Positions 35,267 through 48,002 of a stretch of DNA of 64,000 nucleotides are shown here, in pieces. The notes under the pieces are model-generated. The model was not told where the DNA came from. It worked only from the letters and a program-made list of their open reading frames with translations, and ran no database searches. Both the position numbers and the translations under genes were made by a program. Positions within the stretch are counted from its first letter, which is position 1. Each line of letters begins with the position of its first letter. The DNA is from Panagrolaimus kolymaensis. Its lineage: Eukaryota > Nematoda > Chromadorea > Rhabditida > Panagrolaimidae. The DNA lies in NCBI GenBank assembly GCA_028622995.1, contig JAJQJQ010000007.1:6572001-6636000 (forward strand). Reading direction: 5' to 3'.

Positions 35267-36156
35267 ATGGATCCACAAGGTTATGCTGATGCAGGAAGTT
35301 CATCAACTCCTATTCCAGCAACTTCAACTGAGCCGCAGCAGCAGCAACCCGCTGCTCAAGAAGGAGTATCAATGGTAAAATTAACTGAAGTTTTTATGAC
35401 TGCTGCTTTATCGTTTCAAAGACTTGGAGAAATTACTCAACAAATTGGATCAACGACTGGCGATACGTAAGCTTTCTTTGGTTAAATTTGTAAAATATGC
35501 TGAAGCTATGGTTTTAGGAAATGGACTCAAAAGGATGCAGAACAGCTAGAAAAAGCTTTGACAAAATTTCAAGAAGAATGTTCAGAAATTTCAAAGAATA
35601 TTCAAAATCGAACAGGGTATGTATGCGTTAACATGATTTTATTGTGGTCATTACGAAGAGATTTTGTGAACCATGCTTTTTGAAAACATTGAACATATTT
35701 CTTGACACAATTGCAATTGGTTTTTTAAAGATTAACTATCACGTTCACATTTTTTTTTTCTTTCTTTTCAATTCTTTTTTGAACACGCTATAAACTTTTA
35801 TAATTTTTAGTAAAATGATTCGAACAGATTTCAAACGACGAACGATCAATACTTACAATCAACAACAAGCTACAAATCAACAAAATGCTGTCGCAAGTGC
35901 TAGCTATGCTGCATCACCAAGTCATTACAATGGAGCTTCACCATCAGCACATCAAAGTTATTCGTATCAACCTCAACGGACAATTCCTGTTTATCCAGTT
36001 CAACAAAAAGTTGCCATGCCATCTGCATCATATACTCTCGGTCAGAAACGTCCAGCTCTACCACTAACTGGAATGCCTGTTAAACGCATAGTTGGAAGTA
36101 CATCATTTCGTCCTGTTTCAACTACAAATTTACTTCCTCAAGCGTATCGCAAATGA
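35267..36156 (+). CDS. BAP18: BAP18-like chromatin complex subunit
   Basis: BAP18 is a small SANT-domain protein associated with BPTF/NURF and MLL-type chromatin complexes. Three exons (35267-35466, 35518-35616, 35811-36156) give 214 aa. The SANT-like part spans about residues 40-115: VKLTEVFMTAALSFQRLGEI, then KWTQKDAEQLEKALTKFQEE, CSEISKNIQNRTGKMIRTDF and KRRTINTY. It matches the BAP18 pattern of VxEIFxxAGxAFxKLGELT, KWTxxEIExL and IxxxIKxRT. The rest is low-complexity, Gln/Ser/Ala/Tyr-rich, ending with basic KRPALPLTGMPVKR, a likely nuclear signal. It is downstream of EMC10 on the same strand with operon-like spacing; the two functions are not obviously linked, which is common in nematode operons. 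Confidence 0.85.
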
Positions 36157-37293
36157 ACGCCAACTATGTGAGAAACTCAAAAAATGAAACTTCTTTGTTA
36201 TGCCTGAATTGTTATTATTGTTACGGGTTGTTCTTTTTCTTATTATTTTGTCTTATGTTTCCATTCTTTTATTGTTGTTAGATTTTATTTTGTAAATGTA
36301 AAAAAATTCCATTGCCGTCGGTTACTCTTTTTTTGTTTTCTTTTATTGTTTTGCAGTTTAAAATTTGATTTGAATTTTGCTTCTATATTACCTTGACAGA
36401 CTGCAAAGCTTTAATTTGAGGTTTCGGTTTTCCTGTTTTTACAGTTTAGCGGAAGCATAAGGTGTTGTTCTTGAGTAACAGCTTAAAGCTGAACATTATC
36501 TCCTCCAACTTTCTTTTATAATGGGATGATGGATCACTGTAAAATTTTTGAACCGTTTGAATCATTGAAGAAGCGCCAAAATCAAATTTTAATCAGCATT
36601 ATGAACTTCATTTTTGTAGTAAAGTTTTACTCCAAAGATATGTAGTAATTATCACATTTAAAACACCTCATTTTCTTCTTTTTACAAACATTTACTTTTT
36701 TCCATTTTGTTGCTTCTTAGTATTCGGATTATTAATAGCGAGGTGCCTTAAAACTTCAACAAAAAAGAACACACACTTTTATGACTGTAGTATTTTCATT
36801 GTAGTGTATATTTTCCTATCATTTCATGTATCAAAAACGCTTTATGCTGCTCTAATAAATATGAAAAGTTTGAAGACTTTACAAGTTCAAAAAGAAAAAC
36901 TATTCAAAGAATCAATGATCGATTAAAAAATCCAACATGAGCAAATAAAACAAGTTTAACTTTTTTATAATTTTTTTAAATCATTACAATAAAAAAAATA
37001 ATTTCAACAATAAAAGTGTTGCAAAAGAAAATAAACTAACATTTTGTTCAATATTCAGTTGTGCTAATTAGTGAGACATGGATATACAGACAAATAAGAA
37101 AACGATACGGAAAAGTTTAACACAAATTACACACAAAAGAATACATCGCAACAACAAAAAAGACGATACAAAAACAAACAATAAAATAAGAAAAACAAAA
37201 TAATTAAAGCTATGAGAAACTTGAAAAAACAAGGTTTTTAATGGACCTGATTATGACTGGATGAGTGGTAATTTACTTTGAATTATTGAGTTA
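36157..37293. other. Convergent intergenic region
   Basis: 3' flanks of the BAP18-like gene (+) and the fibrinogen-domain gene (-). AT-rich, no coding signal. Confidence 0.55.
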
Positions 37294-39026
37294 TTACTTG
37301 ATTCTGAACTTCATTATTGATAGTTGAGGTTTGAGATAATAAGAATTTCGAGCATTATTAGGACCATCTTGACGGAAATCATAATACCATGACATGCCCC
37401 TTGATACTCTTGTATTCATACCATATTTTCCATTAAGAGCAACATAAGTGCAATCATGATGCCACCATGGTCTAAAAAAGAATGCATGTAAAATGGTACA
37501 AATAGTGTTGAGAAAAAACATAGTAGTCATACTTGCTTTATCGTGACTTACCCAAAGTATTTAAAATTGGCACAATTTAAGCCCTCTTTGTTATCATTAT
37601 CTTGATCATATGTAGTAAAGAAGCGACCATTGTTCATAAAATGGAAATTATCATTAGAAGCTTCCGACAAATTTCCCTTGAGGATCTTAGAAATTGAAAG
37701 CTTGTACTTGTTTTCACGTGAACCGATCTAAAACTTCTTTTTTAATAAATTTGTCATTAAACGAACATGCTTACTTCAAAGTCCCAATCACCAAACCAAA
37801 AACCAGTTTCATTCAATTTTGAACATTGAGAACAAAAATCACCACGAAGTTCAATTCGAAGTTGAAGCTTCTGACCTTGTTTGATATACGTGTAAACTTT
37901 CTCCAACCCAAGCCAATGTTCAGTTGTGGGATGGCCAAAACCATTAGAGTATTCTTCAAAAGTTCGGTTGAAAGATAAACCACCATTAGTCCGTCTAAAA
38001 TACAATAATGATAAACTAAAAAAGCTTTAGAAAAAACATACCTTTGAAGTGCCATCCATGAATGATCAGGTTCCATTAAACAAAGAGCGGTGAACTTTAA
38101 ACCTTTAACATCGAATTCATAAACACCTGATTGATCATGCCCGGCTTTTCTGTATTGATTACAATCCTAAAAAAAAGTGTGTCAAAAAAGTAATAAACAA
38201 GGAAAACTTTACTTCAAAGATGTCATCAGTTTCAATAAAATCATATTTGTGACCATCGATGTCAGCTATTGATGGAAGAATTTCAGGCAAATCATCTGAT
38301 TTGGTTGCATAAGTAATTGTTACAGCTGGTTCAGTAGGTTTTGTTGGAACAATTGTTGAAGAAGAAGGTCGCATCGATGGCTCAGTTGTTGATGTAACAG
38401 GACGATTTCGAGGTGTAATATGTTCAAACTTCATAGTGCTTTGTTCAGATGGAGGAGCTGATGTTGTAGTTGTAATAGCATCAATAGGAAATTCTGCAAA
38501 CGATCTATTTGATACAACTTCGATGAATGTTGAAGAATCAATATTTGCTGGAGTTGCCATAGGAATAATCGGATCATCGGCTTTTGGTGGATCCAAAGGA
38601 TCACTGTTAGCAATGACATCACCATGCGCTCTTGAAGGTAAGGACTCCTCATAGATATCCTAAAATCATGATTTTTTAAAAATAATAACCAAACGTTAAA
38701 GAAACATACGTTATTACCCATGCCACTTTGCTTTACACGTGCAGAACCATTTGATTTTCCTGTAGAAGCTTCCGACGATGATGATGATAAAGCAAAAAAA
38801 ATGATTAGAAAGATAGCAGCTAAACAAATAAGTGCAAGTGCGATTGCAATTAAAATTATTTTTAGTCGATTACTCCTAAAAATCAAGCCATGATTCACAA
38901 AATTTCATGAAAGATGTAAACAAACTTTTGAAAGAGCGCATCATTTTTCATTCGAACTTCTGCAGCAATACATGGATCAAGTTCATCAACAGTTTTGGTA
39001 TCACGAGGGTTATAATTCCTCATCAT
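37294..39026 (-). CDS. Type II membrane protein with C-terminal fibrinogen-related domain
   Basis: Seven exons (39026-38926, 38875-38710, 38659-38213, 38166-38042, 37994-37775, 37727-37552, 37471-37294) give about 470 aa. A short cytoplasmic N-terminus (NYNPRDTKTVDELD) precedes one membrane span at about 38-62 (KIILIAIALALICLAAIFLI). A Ser/Thr/Pro-rich stalk follows (TTTTSAPPSEQS, SSSTIVPTKPTEPAVT). From about residue 239 comes a fibrinogen C-terminal domain: DCNQYRKAGHDQSGVYEFDV, SWMALQRRTNGGLSFNRTFE, EHWLGLEKVY, LRIELRGDF, FGPWWHHDC and GMSWYYDFR. Such domains bind glycans or acetylated ligands at the cell surface (ficolin, FIBCD1, tenascin families). Topology resembles FIBCD1 in being type II with a stalk. 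The start is the first of two adjacent ATGs, 25 nt after a TTTTCAG acceptor. Confidence 0.88.
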
Positions 39027-39051
39027 TCACGATTTGAATCCAATGATGGAT

Positions 39052-42000
39052 CTGAAAATATAATATTAGAATACAAAGAAAAAGTTAGCAATATTCACGG
39101 AAAATTAACACGTTTAAATGACACGAGAAAACACGAGAGTATCAGACGAAGAAAAAAAAAGCGTTAAAGTTAAATTCTTAAAAGTTTCAAAGGTCAAAAA
39201 AATTAGATGCATCCAAAAACACTCCTTTCAAAAAAGACTCTTTTTAAGGTGTAATGACACTCTAATATTCAAATGAGAAAAATCCTAAAGTCAAGGCGCG
39301 AGAAGTTAATGAAGCAGCAGCAATGAAGGATAAAAATGAATTATAATAATTAATGGAAATATGCATAAAAAGCGTCGCGGCATCAAAAAATGAAGAGAAT
39401 GAAGAAGAAAAATAAACCAAGTTTTCCTTCAAGTATGAGTCAATCAAAAAATGAACCAAATAATCGATCATTTATTGAAATAAGCGTACATACATAAAAA
39501 CAAAAAACAAAATAACTCAAAAGAAACTTGCGTTCATATCAATTTAAACGATCTTGACAATAGATATGTCGATACTCAAATAGTAGACGATCAAATTAAA
39601 TTAAAGCAATATTAGGGGATGTTTTTTGGTTGAATAGGTAAGTAGGTTGGTGAAAGTAACTAACCAAAAGTACCTAAAAGAAGTGGTGAGCACGAAGGAG
39701 ATGGTGGAAATGTAACCTCTCAAGTCACAAAGTCGTAATCAGTTTAATTCAGAGTCATTTTTATTTATCGTCAATAAAAAAAAAAGAGAACACGCTTTTA
39801 AACCCAAAAAAAGGAACTAAAACTTCAAACTCATAAAAACCTTTCTTTCTAACAACTAAAATTCTTGTCATTCATCATAAAAATCGGCTATAAAAAACAC
39901 ACCAAAGAAGTCGTGAATTAAAATGGAAAAATGTTTTACACGATAAAACAGCTGTTTGGATTTTATTAGAACTAAAATAAAAATGTTTATAGAGGAAAGA
40001 AAAAAAGTGTCACCAAATATCGTAGTAGAGTAATAAAAAAAAGGCATCTCAATATGGAAAATTTTGAAGCATTTGTTTCAACTTCCAATGTTCTTCTTTT
40101 CCCTTTCTTGCGCGAATACTCCCTTAGTAGTTAGTTAGTTAGTTAAAGAACAAAAAAGCAATGAATATCGAAACAATGGGTTCTCTTATTTTTAGAAAAC
40201 AAATCATCCACGCAATCGAATATTAACATTCTAATTATAGGGTTTAAAGCAAATGTGTTCGTTTAAAGCAAACAGAAAAAGGTGTGAAAAGAATAGAAAG
40301 AAAGCAAGAACACATAGTTAGCAAAAAGTACATTTTTTCGTCGGCATTCTAAAAGCTACAGCAAGCAAGCAACAATTCATAATGCGAGAAAACCTTTTAA
40401 CTAAGAAAAAAAGTCAAAGAAAAAAAAAACAACAACAAAGTATGTACAAAGTAAAAAAAACTCTGTTAAAGTTGCGAACTTCCGGAAGAATGCGCTTCTT
40501 ATTTAGCAACTTTAAGACTTTTGACGAAGAAGGTAAGTAAGGGTTCAAACAGCTGTAAATAATTTCAGCCGAAGGAAAAACATAAAAAGAAAAAAAGGAC
40601 GTTGAAGCAACCAAAAAGCAAAAGAAAAAATCTCGCGGATTTATTCAAATTTGTTGTAACACGGACATTAACTGAATTAACGAAAGTTAACTACGTTGAA
40701 AATCGGATGAAAATAAAAGGGATGCAAAAAAAAAAAGTAACAAAAATAAACTCCTTTTTTCACCTTTACCAAAAATTCATATTCACACGGCGCTTAATTA
40801 ACCTTTAAGACGAACGAATGAAGGAGAAAATCGCAAATGTTTAGGAATAAAAGAAATAATAATAAATCAGTGTAAAAATCTATAAAAAAAAGTGAGAGAG
40901 AGAGAGAGACAGAAAAAAGGGTTCAAAAAATATATGTATGATTATTATAATAATTATGCGGAAATAAAAAGTATTCAAAAGGAAGGAAGAAATGGGATAA
41001 AATTGAAAGGAATAATATAATGTTCGATATGGTAATAATGGCGTAACAGCTGAAGGAGAGAAAAAAAAATTCATAAAAGTATCAACAAAAAAAGAGTGAC
41101 GAGGAAAATCAAGGAAGCATCTGATCGAGATCGGCTTTATTTATTAAACGGCTAAAAAGTTTAGTAAGTGTTGTGAATATCGCGGTAAATAAGAAGGTAG
41201 GTAGTATTTAGGAGTTAAAAATGTCGAACACCCGAGACAAACAAAAAAAAAAACAGCAAATGAAAGAAATGAAACAACAAAAATCAAAAAGCTTTCATTC
41301 CGCTTGTTTCAGTGTTCTTGGCACGCACGAAAGAAAACAGTATGCTTTTTTCCCATGGAAAACCGCCATTTTTTTTTTTGCAACATTATTTTATTTTAGA
41401 CTTTCTAACGTCAAATTTTTTTTGATTTTTTAAAAACACTAAATTCTACAATATTAGATTCGGTTTAAATTCGAAACAGTCCATACACCCGCATTTTCTT
41501 ATTCTCACATTAGCAAAGCACCTCCTTATGTTTAAACTTTAAAGCTACCATGAAATTAAACTTTTTTTAAACTTCCACTTACTTACTCCATTAACTAAAA
41601 CGCTTTTTAGCCGTAAATTTTCTATGTATTTTTTTTTAATTCACAACACATAAAATTGAAAAGTCGTAAAATGAAGCAAAGTCCAGCGATGATGATGATG
41701 AACCTTTTGTTGCAAAAAGATAAAATAAAAATAAAATGAAATGAGATAATTAAAAGAAAGTTAGTTTATTGGTTTTGAGAGAGCTTTGATATCTATTTTA
41801 AAAACAATTTTCTAGTCATTAAACTTTTTTAAAGAGTATCAAAAAATAGACATTATCTTTTAGTTTGTTACATAGTTTTAGGTTTGGTCATTTCAAAGCA
41901 AGTAAAAAAATTGGGAAGAAGCATGAGAAAAAAAAATAGCTTACATAAAAAATATGAAGAAGGAAGGGCATGTTTAGATGAAGCGACAAAAAAAAAACAA

Positions 42001-44059
42001 CAGAGCCATAAGGAAAAAAACCATTGTTGTTGTTGCATTGACGACATTTTCATTCATTTCTTAGTTGTTTTAAATATAAACCAAAAAAAAAATAGCAAAG
42101 AAAAAAAGAAGATGGAGGAACTCTTTTTTCTTTTTTTTTCTAAAATTGGCGCCAAACGATTTTCTTCAAGATAGCTCTCTTCTCTTTTCCCCGTTAGTTA
42201 TAAAGTCAGTCAATCAAAAAAGAAAGATGATGCGCAACAACGAAACAGAAACAAAAAAGTATGTAAGCAAACATCTGTTTTTCTTCAAAAATGATGAGGT
42301 CTAGGTTTTTTTTTGAGAATATGTTTTGAATCATCTTAATATTGTTACTTAAAATAATGCGAGATCAATATTGATGGCAGTGGTTATGATGCTAGAAAAA
42401 ATAGAGGGGAAAAAATGATTATAAAAAATGAGGCACTTAGAAGAAAAAATAAAAGAAAAAAATGAGAGACAAAAGTTTTTTGTTTGTTGATGAAGTGGTT
42501 TAGGAGGAACAATGGAAGTCGATAAACAGCTTCGCTTATTATTTTAGAAGTAAACAAGTTTTTAAACTTATTATTTGGCTGCTTGAGGACATATTTTTTT
42601 GTTTATGGAAGTTAGCGATATATTAAAATTGATTAATTGTTGAGCCACGGAAATAAGAAGATTACTAAAAAAAAGTTCACGCACAAAATTCTTTATAATT
42701 CTTTGGCATCAAAACTTTTCATCGCGTTTAGATTCCCTGGAATAAAAAACAAATGCAATTTGTTTTGGTTCCAGCTTTTATTTCATCTTTGGCAAGTGAA
42801 TCGTGCTTCCCGTGAAAAAAAGAAGCTTTTTTGTTTTATCGTAAAAAATGGAAAGCTTCGTGGATAGAAAAAAAATCGGTCGATATTGTTCTTTCATGCT
42901 TTCTTCCGCTATGGATCCACAACGACTTACATAGGTGTTACATAGGAAAGATTTTGCAATAAAACCAAAACAGCGAGAGAAAAAAAAACAAATCGAGAAT
43001 GGTTGGTTGCAGCTGATTCATAACTTTATTTCATTTTTTGTTTTCCTAATAAATTTAAGAAAAACACGAAAGAAAGAAAAAAAGATTTTAAAAGACTTGA
43101 TTTTATTTTGAAACTCCCAAAATTTTCACATTAAAAAAGATGCAAGTATGTAAGCGCAACAAAGCTGTTGCTTGCTGCTGCTAAAGAAAAAAATAAAAGA
43201 AAGAAAATTGAAGAAATTTTAAAGGAGTCACAAATCACACTTTAACAACCTTATATTATTGGTTCTTTATTCACTTAAAAGAACTTTTTTTTCTTCTTGT
43301 CAATTTTAAAGTTGTTGCAAAAAAAGAAGCAAGCGAACAGAAAGAAATGAAATGGAGGAAGAAGATCAAATGGCAAATAAATTATAAAATAAAAATGTGG
43401 CAAAAATGGCACTATTTTTGATTTTTGAAATTTGAGATTTAGATTGTTACAACTATTTTTAATGAAGAACCAAAGTATTGAGAAAATTTAAAATTGAAAA
43501 TGTTGAAGCATATTAGTTGTAAAAAAAATTTTTGATTTCATAATTGCATAGATGTTCACTTTGTTGAGCTTCACATGAATTATCAACTAAATACTCGAGT
43601 CAATAATGATTTCATCGTATGTGTTCCATTCTTCATATTTTTCGTTTTAGCCTTTACTCATAGCTTCAATATTGCCTTTACATGATGTAAATAAAAGCAA
43701 CAACAAAAAAATGCAATTAATTTCAACCAATATTTTCGTAAATTTGAGCACATTTGTTTTTACCCTATAAATCTTTATGCCTAGCTTCATTTCACCGATC
43801 GTTTCGTTCAAAGTTGCTTAAATAAACCTTCAATTTATTAAGTTACCTTTGTACATATAAACTTAACTGTTTTTTTGTAAGAAAAAAGTGAAGGTATAAA
43901 CTAAAAATGAATCATAAGTTAGTTGTAAAACTGCTGCTCCTTTGTTTAGTTTTTGAAACACATTTGGTTTTCATTTTTTTTCAAAAGCAACACCAACAAC
44001 ACAGGTCTTTGAATGTCATAAAAATATTATAAAATTTCATTTTCAAAATTTTGTTGTCA
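39052..44059. other. Long A-rich non-coding region
   Basis: About 5 kb with A runs on the plus strand, that is T runs on the minus strand, matching the sense strand of the fibrinogen-domain gene to its left. It may include a long 5' intron or promoter of that gene. Contains a (GA)n run at about 40890-40909 and ATG/GAT repeats near 41690. Short ORFs are Lys- or Phe-rich translations of homopolymers. Confidence 0.5.
40890..40910 (+). repeat. (GA)n microsatellite
   Basis: GTGAGAGAGAGAGAGAGACA in A-rich non-coding DNA; simple repeat only. Confidence 0.85.
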
Positions 44060-44387
44060 ATGTTCTTTCTTGGTTTAGCTTGTTTTGCTGTTGGGTAAGT
44101 TAGTTAATCGCAAAAAATCCAAATCATTGATTACAAAACCAAAAACAAAAATTATAACATTTTTCATTCTAAAAAGCTACCATTAATTTTGCAGAATTTT
44201 CGCAATTATGATCATCGGTTCTTGTGCTCATTATCGACTCAAACGAGCCGCTAAAAAAGCCATTCGAATACGACAAGCTAAAAGGCTCAGCATTATTGAT
44301 TCTCAAGCATCCAATTTCAACAAAGAAACGTTTAAAGAATTTGAAGAAAATGAGTATCAAAATAATTTATTTGTTAAAAGATTTTGA
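44060..44387 (+). CDS. 75-aa single-pass membrane protein
   Basis: Two exons (44060-44094 and 44195-44387; donor GTAAGT, acceptor TTTTGCAG) join to 75 aa; neither exon is long enough to be seen as a conventional ORF. Residues 1-25 (MFFLGLACFAVGIFAIMIIG) form one hydrophobic segment, followed at once by a strongly basic stretch RLKRAAKKAIRIRQAKR, then a mixed C-terminal tail with EFEENEYQNN ending in FVKRF. This is a signal-anchor or tail topology with a basic cytosolic juxtamembrane region. Codon choice in exon 2 is clearly protein-like. An AATAAA follows at 44415-44420. Family not recognised; an upstream exon cannot be excluded. Confidence 0.65.
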
Positions 44388-44860
44388 TTGGGCTTTTTAA
44401 TGTGAATGTAAATTAATAAAGTAATTGCGACTATATAACTGTTATTTAAAACATGGAGCTTTATAACAATTTTTCTATCGACAAACACATTTTGAAAACT
44501 GAATAATTGTAAAAGAATTCTTCAATGATTTTATATTTCACATTCACGGATGTCGAGAGCCTTTTAAATAAACAGTTGATTATTACTCGCTCTTTAGCTT
44601 TTACATACCATTCTTTTTATACATAACTTTTGAAGAAAAAAATATGTGAACGCTAATTTGATTGATTAGCTTTTAAAAGCCCAGTTTAGTGAATGGAGCA
44701 TAAAAGTGTCTCAAAGCATTGATTGTTCCCGCACTTTCTTTGTTTTCGTGCGAATAAAATTTTTCTTCTTCTCATTTCAATCGCTTTGTTGAATTCTTTC
44801 TTTTACTTCGTCAACTTTGATTATTATTTTTACTTTTCATCGCCAACAAAAGATTTCATA

Positions 44861-46006
44861 ATGGATTCATCCGATTCTTCAATGGAAGTAAGTTATATTT
44901 GTTTTTTTTGCGAATCATTTTAAAGCTTTAATTTTTAGATTGTTCAATGTCCTTTTGCTATTCGATGGATTATACATGAAGGAGAAGTGAGACGAGCTTT
45001 GAAAGATAAAAAAGGAATCCTACGAACTAAACATATTTCTCTTCCATTGGTATTTGGCATGGATTATGCTTTTCAATTTGGATATCCCAATGAGGATGAA
45101 AGACAAAAAGAACTTCATCTTTGGTTGATGCTTCGAATTGCAAAAGATGAAACAATCATGGCAAATTATTCTGTATCTGTTCCATCTGCTGGTGTCTTCG
45201 ACGAAAATGAAGTAACTTTTGATAAAGAAAATAGCTGGCATAATACATATTTGTGTGAAGTCGATGAATTTTATCAAAAAGAAAGCAACTTTATGGTCAA
45301 TGGTGAAATGATAGTAAAAATTGAAGGTACTTTCTCTATTTCGAAATCAAAACCTCTTCCTCCTCCTAATGTTAAAATCATGTCAAGTGTTTTGGGCAAA
45401 CAATTATGGGAAAATGATGAAAGCAAAGATTTTAGTATCCTTGTTAATGGAAAACTTAAAAAGGTTTGTTAATTCTTGGACTTTCTTTGATCTAAAATTT
45501 TATGTTTTAGGTTCACAAAATTGTTCTCAGCACTCGTTCATCGGTGTTCAACAAAATGCTGCAAGCTGGGATGAAAGAAACCATGGAGAATCAAGTGGAA
45601 ATTACCGACTTCACATTAGACGTCATTGAAGCTGCAATAGAATTTTGCTATGATCGTGATTCAACTGCTTCATTATCTTTTCCACAACTTATTTCATTGC
45701 TTCAATTTTCTGATAAATACGATATTCCTGATTTAAAAGTGAGATTCCTTTGTAGTTTAAAAATGTTGTTTATGTTTAGTTTTTTAGGAACACCTTGAAG
45801 AGATGTTGGAAAAGAAGATATATGTTACAACAGTTTGTGCAATTGCAAATGGTTCACTCGTCGCAAATTCAATCAAACTTCAACATCTCTCTGCCAAATA
45901 TTTACTCAAATGTATGAAGGAATCGAAACCAATCTGTGACTTTGATGTTTTGGATAAAGACTTTGCTTTGGAAATTACGAAAGATTCATTTTCTCAAGTT
46001 TTTTAG
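44861..46006 (+). CDS. MATH-BTB domain protein (CUL3 adaptor-like)
   Basis: Four exons (44861-44887, 44939-45463, 45511-45738, 45788-46006) give 332 aa. A MATH/TRAF-like domain occupies about residues 10-150 (CPFAIRWIIHEGEV, LHLWLMLRI, FMVNGEMIVKIEGTFS). The BTB/POZ domain covers about 165-260 (DFSILVNGKLKKVHKIVLST, RSSVFNKMLQAGMKETMENQ, VEITDFTLDVIEAAIEFCYD), followed by a BACK-like helical tail ending FALEITKDSFSQVF. MATH-BTB proteins bind substrates by MATH and CUL3 by BTB to direct ubiquitination; the family is expanded in nematodes. A second member lies inverted at 51759-52929 with a similar start (MDSSDSS versus MDSLDS) and similar exon layout, so the two are probably duplicates. Confidence 0.92.
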
Positions 46007-46172
46007 TTAATTATGTATTTTTTTTGTTAGTTGTTGTATATTTTTTTTGTACTGTACTTTTGTAGTTTTTTTCGATATAAAAATCTTATTTGTTTCAATT
46101 TGATTCATAGAAAAAGGTTTGAATTAATTAGTTTATTAGTTATCACAATACAATTATCAAATTTAATGTTAA

Positions 46173-47526
46173 TTAAAAAGTGGTTTCATGATTTCGATTT
46201 GAATCAGTATTTTTAGGAGCTTCTTTTTCTTTTTCAACGGTATCATTTTTGAGAATTTCATTGGACATCTTTTCGTAATATTCGGTTCTTGGAATTCTGA
46301 AAGCTTCTTCAAAAAGTAATGAAAACGTTCTTTCTCCAACTGGATAACATTTTGTTAAGAATTTCGGATAAGCTTTCAGTGGATCCTCAGAATGTTGAAA
46401 TACACCAGGAATGTATGATGGTTGAAGTGAGACATTTTCAAAATATTTGTGACCACTTATTTTCTTTAAACGATCAGATACACGATTTTTCAAACAGCTT
46501 CGAAGAAGTTTATCACAATCTTTGTTCCCGGTTTTAATCCATGATACTCCACAAGTTTTAATGAATAAAAACATCGATGAATGATACATTTCTGTTACAG
46601 TAACACCATATGCAAAGATATCAGCGGCAAGAGCATCTTCTTTCGTTTTGACTTTATATGGAGCTCCATAGACACATTGTTGTGGAGGAAATATGGTATC
46701 AGTTTTAACATCTCGAGAATTACCAAAATCAATTAGTCGAACATTTCCATCAGCTTTCAAAGCAACATTGTTAGATTTGAGATCCCTAAAACCATCAACA
46801 ATGTTTACTAACAACAAATAAAAGCCATACCCATGTGTCAAGTTTTTACTGTGCAAAAATTCCAAAGCAATGGCAATTTGATAAGCAATTGTTTGTTTAG
46901 CTTGTAGAGCGATAATTTCTTTTCGTTTTAATTCCTTACGTAGTCTTTGTTCCAGTTGGATGTGATCACAGAGAATTCCACCATCAATATATTCCATTAT
47001 CAAACACCAAGATCCTTGATTATTCAATCCACTGAAAAGCAGCTCAGGAATATATTCACATCCATCAAGGGTTAATGCACGAATTTCAGCTTTGATATCC
47101 GAAGAGTAAACTCGTTTATAAACTTTTTCGATATATATTTTTGATTCTCCATTTATTTTCACCTTCCATGCTATACCAGAAGCTCCAACATCAATTGCTT
47201 CAATTCGAGTAACATTATCAGTAAATAAGCGGCAAAGTTTGATAGCTTTCTTTCTAAAATATAAATGATTAAAACGTTTCATAGAAATGTTTAAAAGTGA
47301 AGATTTTAACAACCAATTGTTGCTGTGTCATGGCTTTGTAAAACTACCGATATCCATATTTATGATTTCTCGTTAAAGAACTCAACCCTTTTTCGAAATA
47401 AAAAAAATTAACTTACAAATTTTGTGGATTGTCGATAAATGCTTTCTTGCCTTCAATAAATTTGTTTCGAGGTGATTTGATTTCGTTGCTACTTTTTCCG
47501 GTATTTTTCATTTCACAAAGCATCAT
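46173..47526 (-). CDS. Protein kinase-like protein with HGD catalytic loop
   Basis: Three exons (47526-47417, 47253-46831, 46785-46173) give about 381 aa; an in-frame stop two codons before the ATG fixes the start. Kinase features in order: glycine-loop region VGASGIAWKVKI (about 59-70), a candidate catalytic Lys in YIEKVYKR (about Lys80), hinge CLIMEYIDGG, catalytic loop LTHGDLKSNNV formed across the last intron (Asp about 179), metal-binding IDFGNS, activation segment to YGAPYKV, and helix F DIFAYGV. HGD replaces the common HRD, so it is a non-RD kinase. The C-lobe is short, followed by a tail with EKEKEAPKNTDSNRN. Substrate unknown; group uncertain, TKL-like at a guess. Convergent with the MATH-BTB gene, 166 bp apart. 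Confidence 0.85.
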
Positions 47527-47985
47527 CGATCAAAAAGAAGAAAATTAGAGCTTCAGCTTCCAATGGATCAATGAGTTGAAAGAATAAATCAGTTGAAAGA
47601 ATGAAAGAGTGGAAAAAAAATATCGTAAAATGAAGCTTATGTGGAATTCATTTTTGGATTTTTGCATCCTCTAAAAATTTGCATAAAGCTTGTATTTATT
47701 TTTTAAAAAGTTTTTTTTGAAGTTGCTGTTTCACTCTATTTTAGTTTTAGTCGAACAATTGCATTTAGAAATAAAAGCTTTTATTACAATGAAAAAAGTT
47801 TATCTTGAATTTTAAGATATTCCGATAATCAAAATTCTTTTTAAATTCTAAAAAATAAACGGTTTTTGAATACTTTTTTATCCAACCAGCTACTCAAGCT
47901 TGAGACAACATTTATGACTATCGATACATTTATTTCCTTTTTATTTTCTTTACTTCAATCAAGTTTAAGTAACACTAGGCGATAC

Positions 47986-48002
47986 GCGGGCCTTCGGCCC
48001 GC
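47986..48002. repeat. GC-rich perfect hairpin 1
   Basis: GCGGGCC-TTC-GGCCCGC: a 7-bp perfect G/C stem with a 3-nt loop in DNA that is otherwise about three-quarters A/T. It is followed by TATGAACC and, 12 nt later, TTTTACGCAAA, resembling the context of hairpin 2. Confidence 0.85.
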
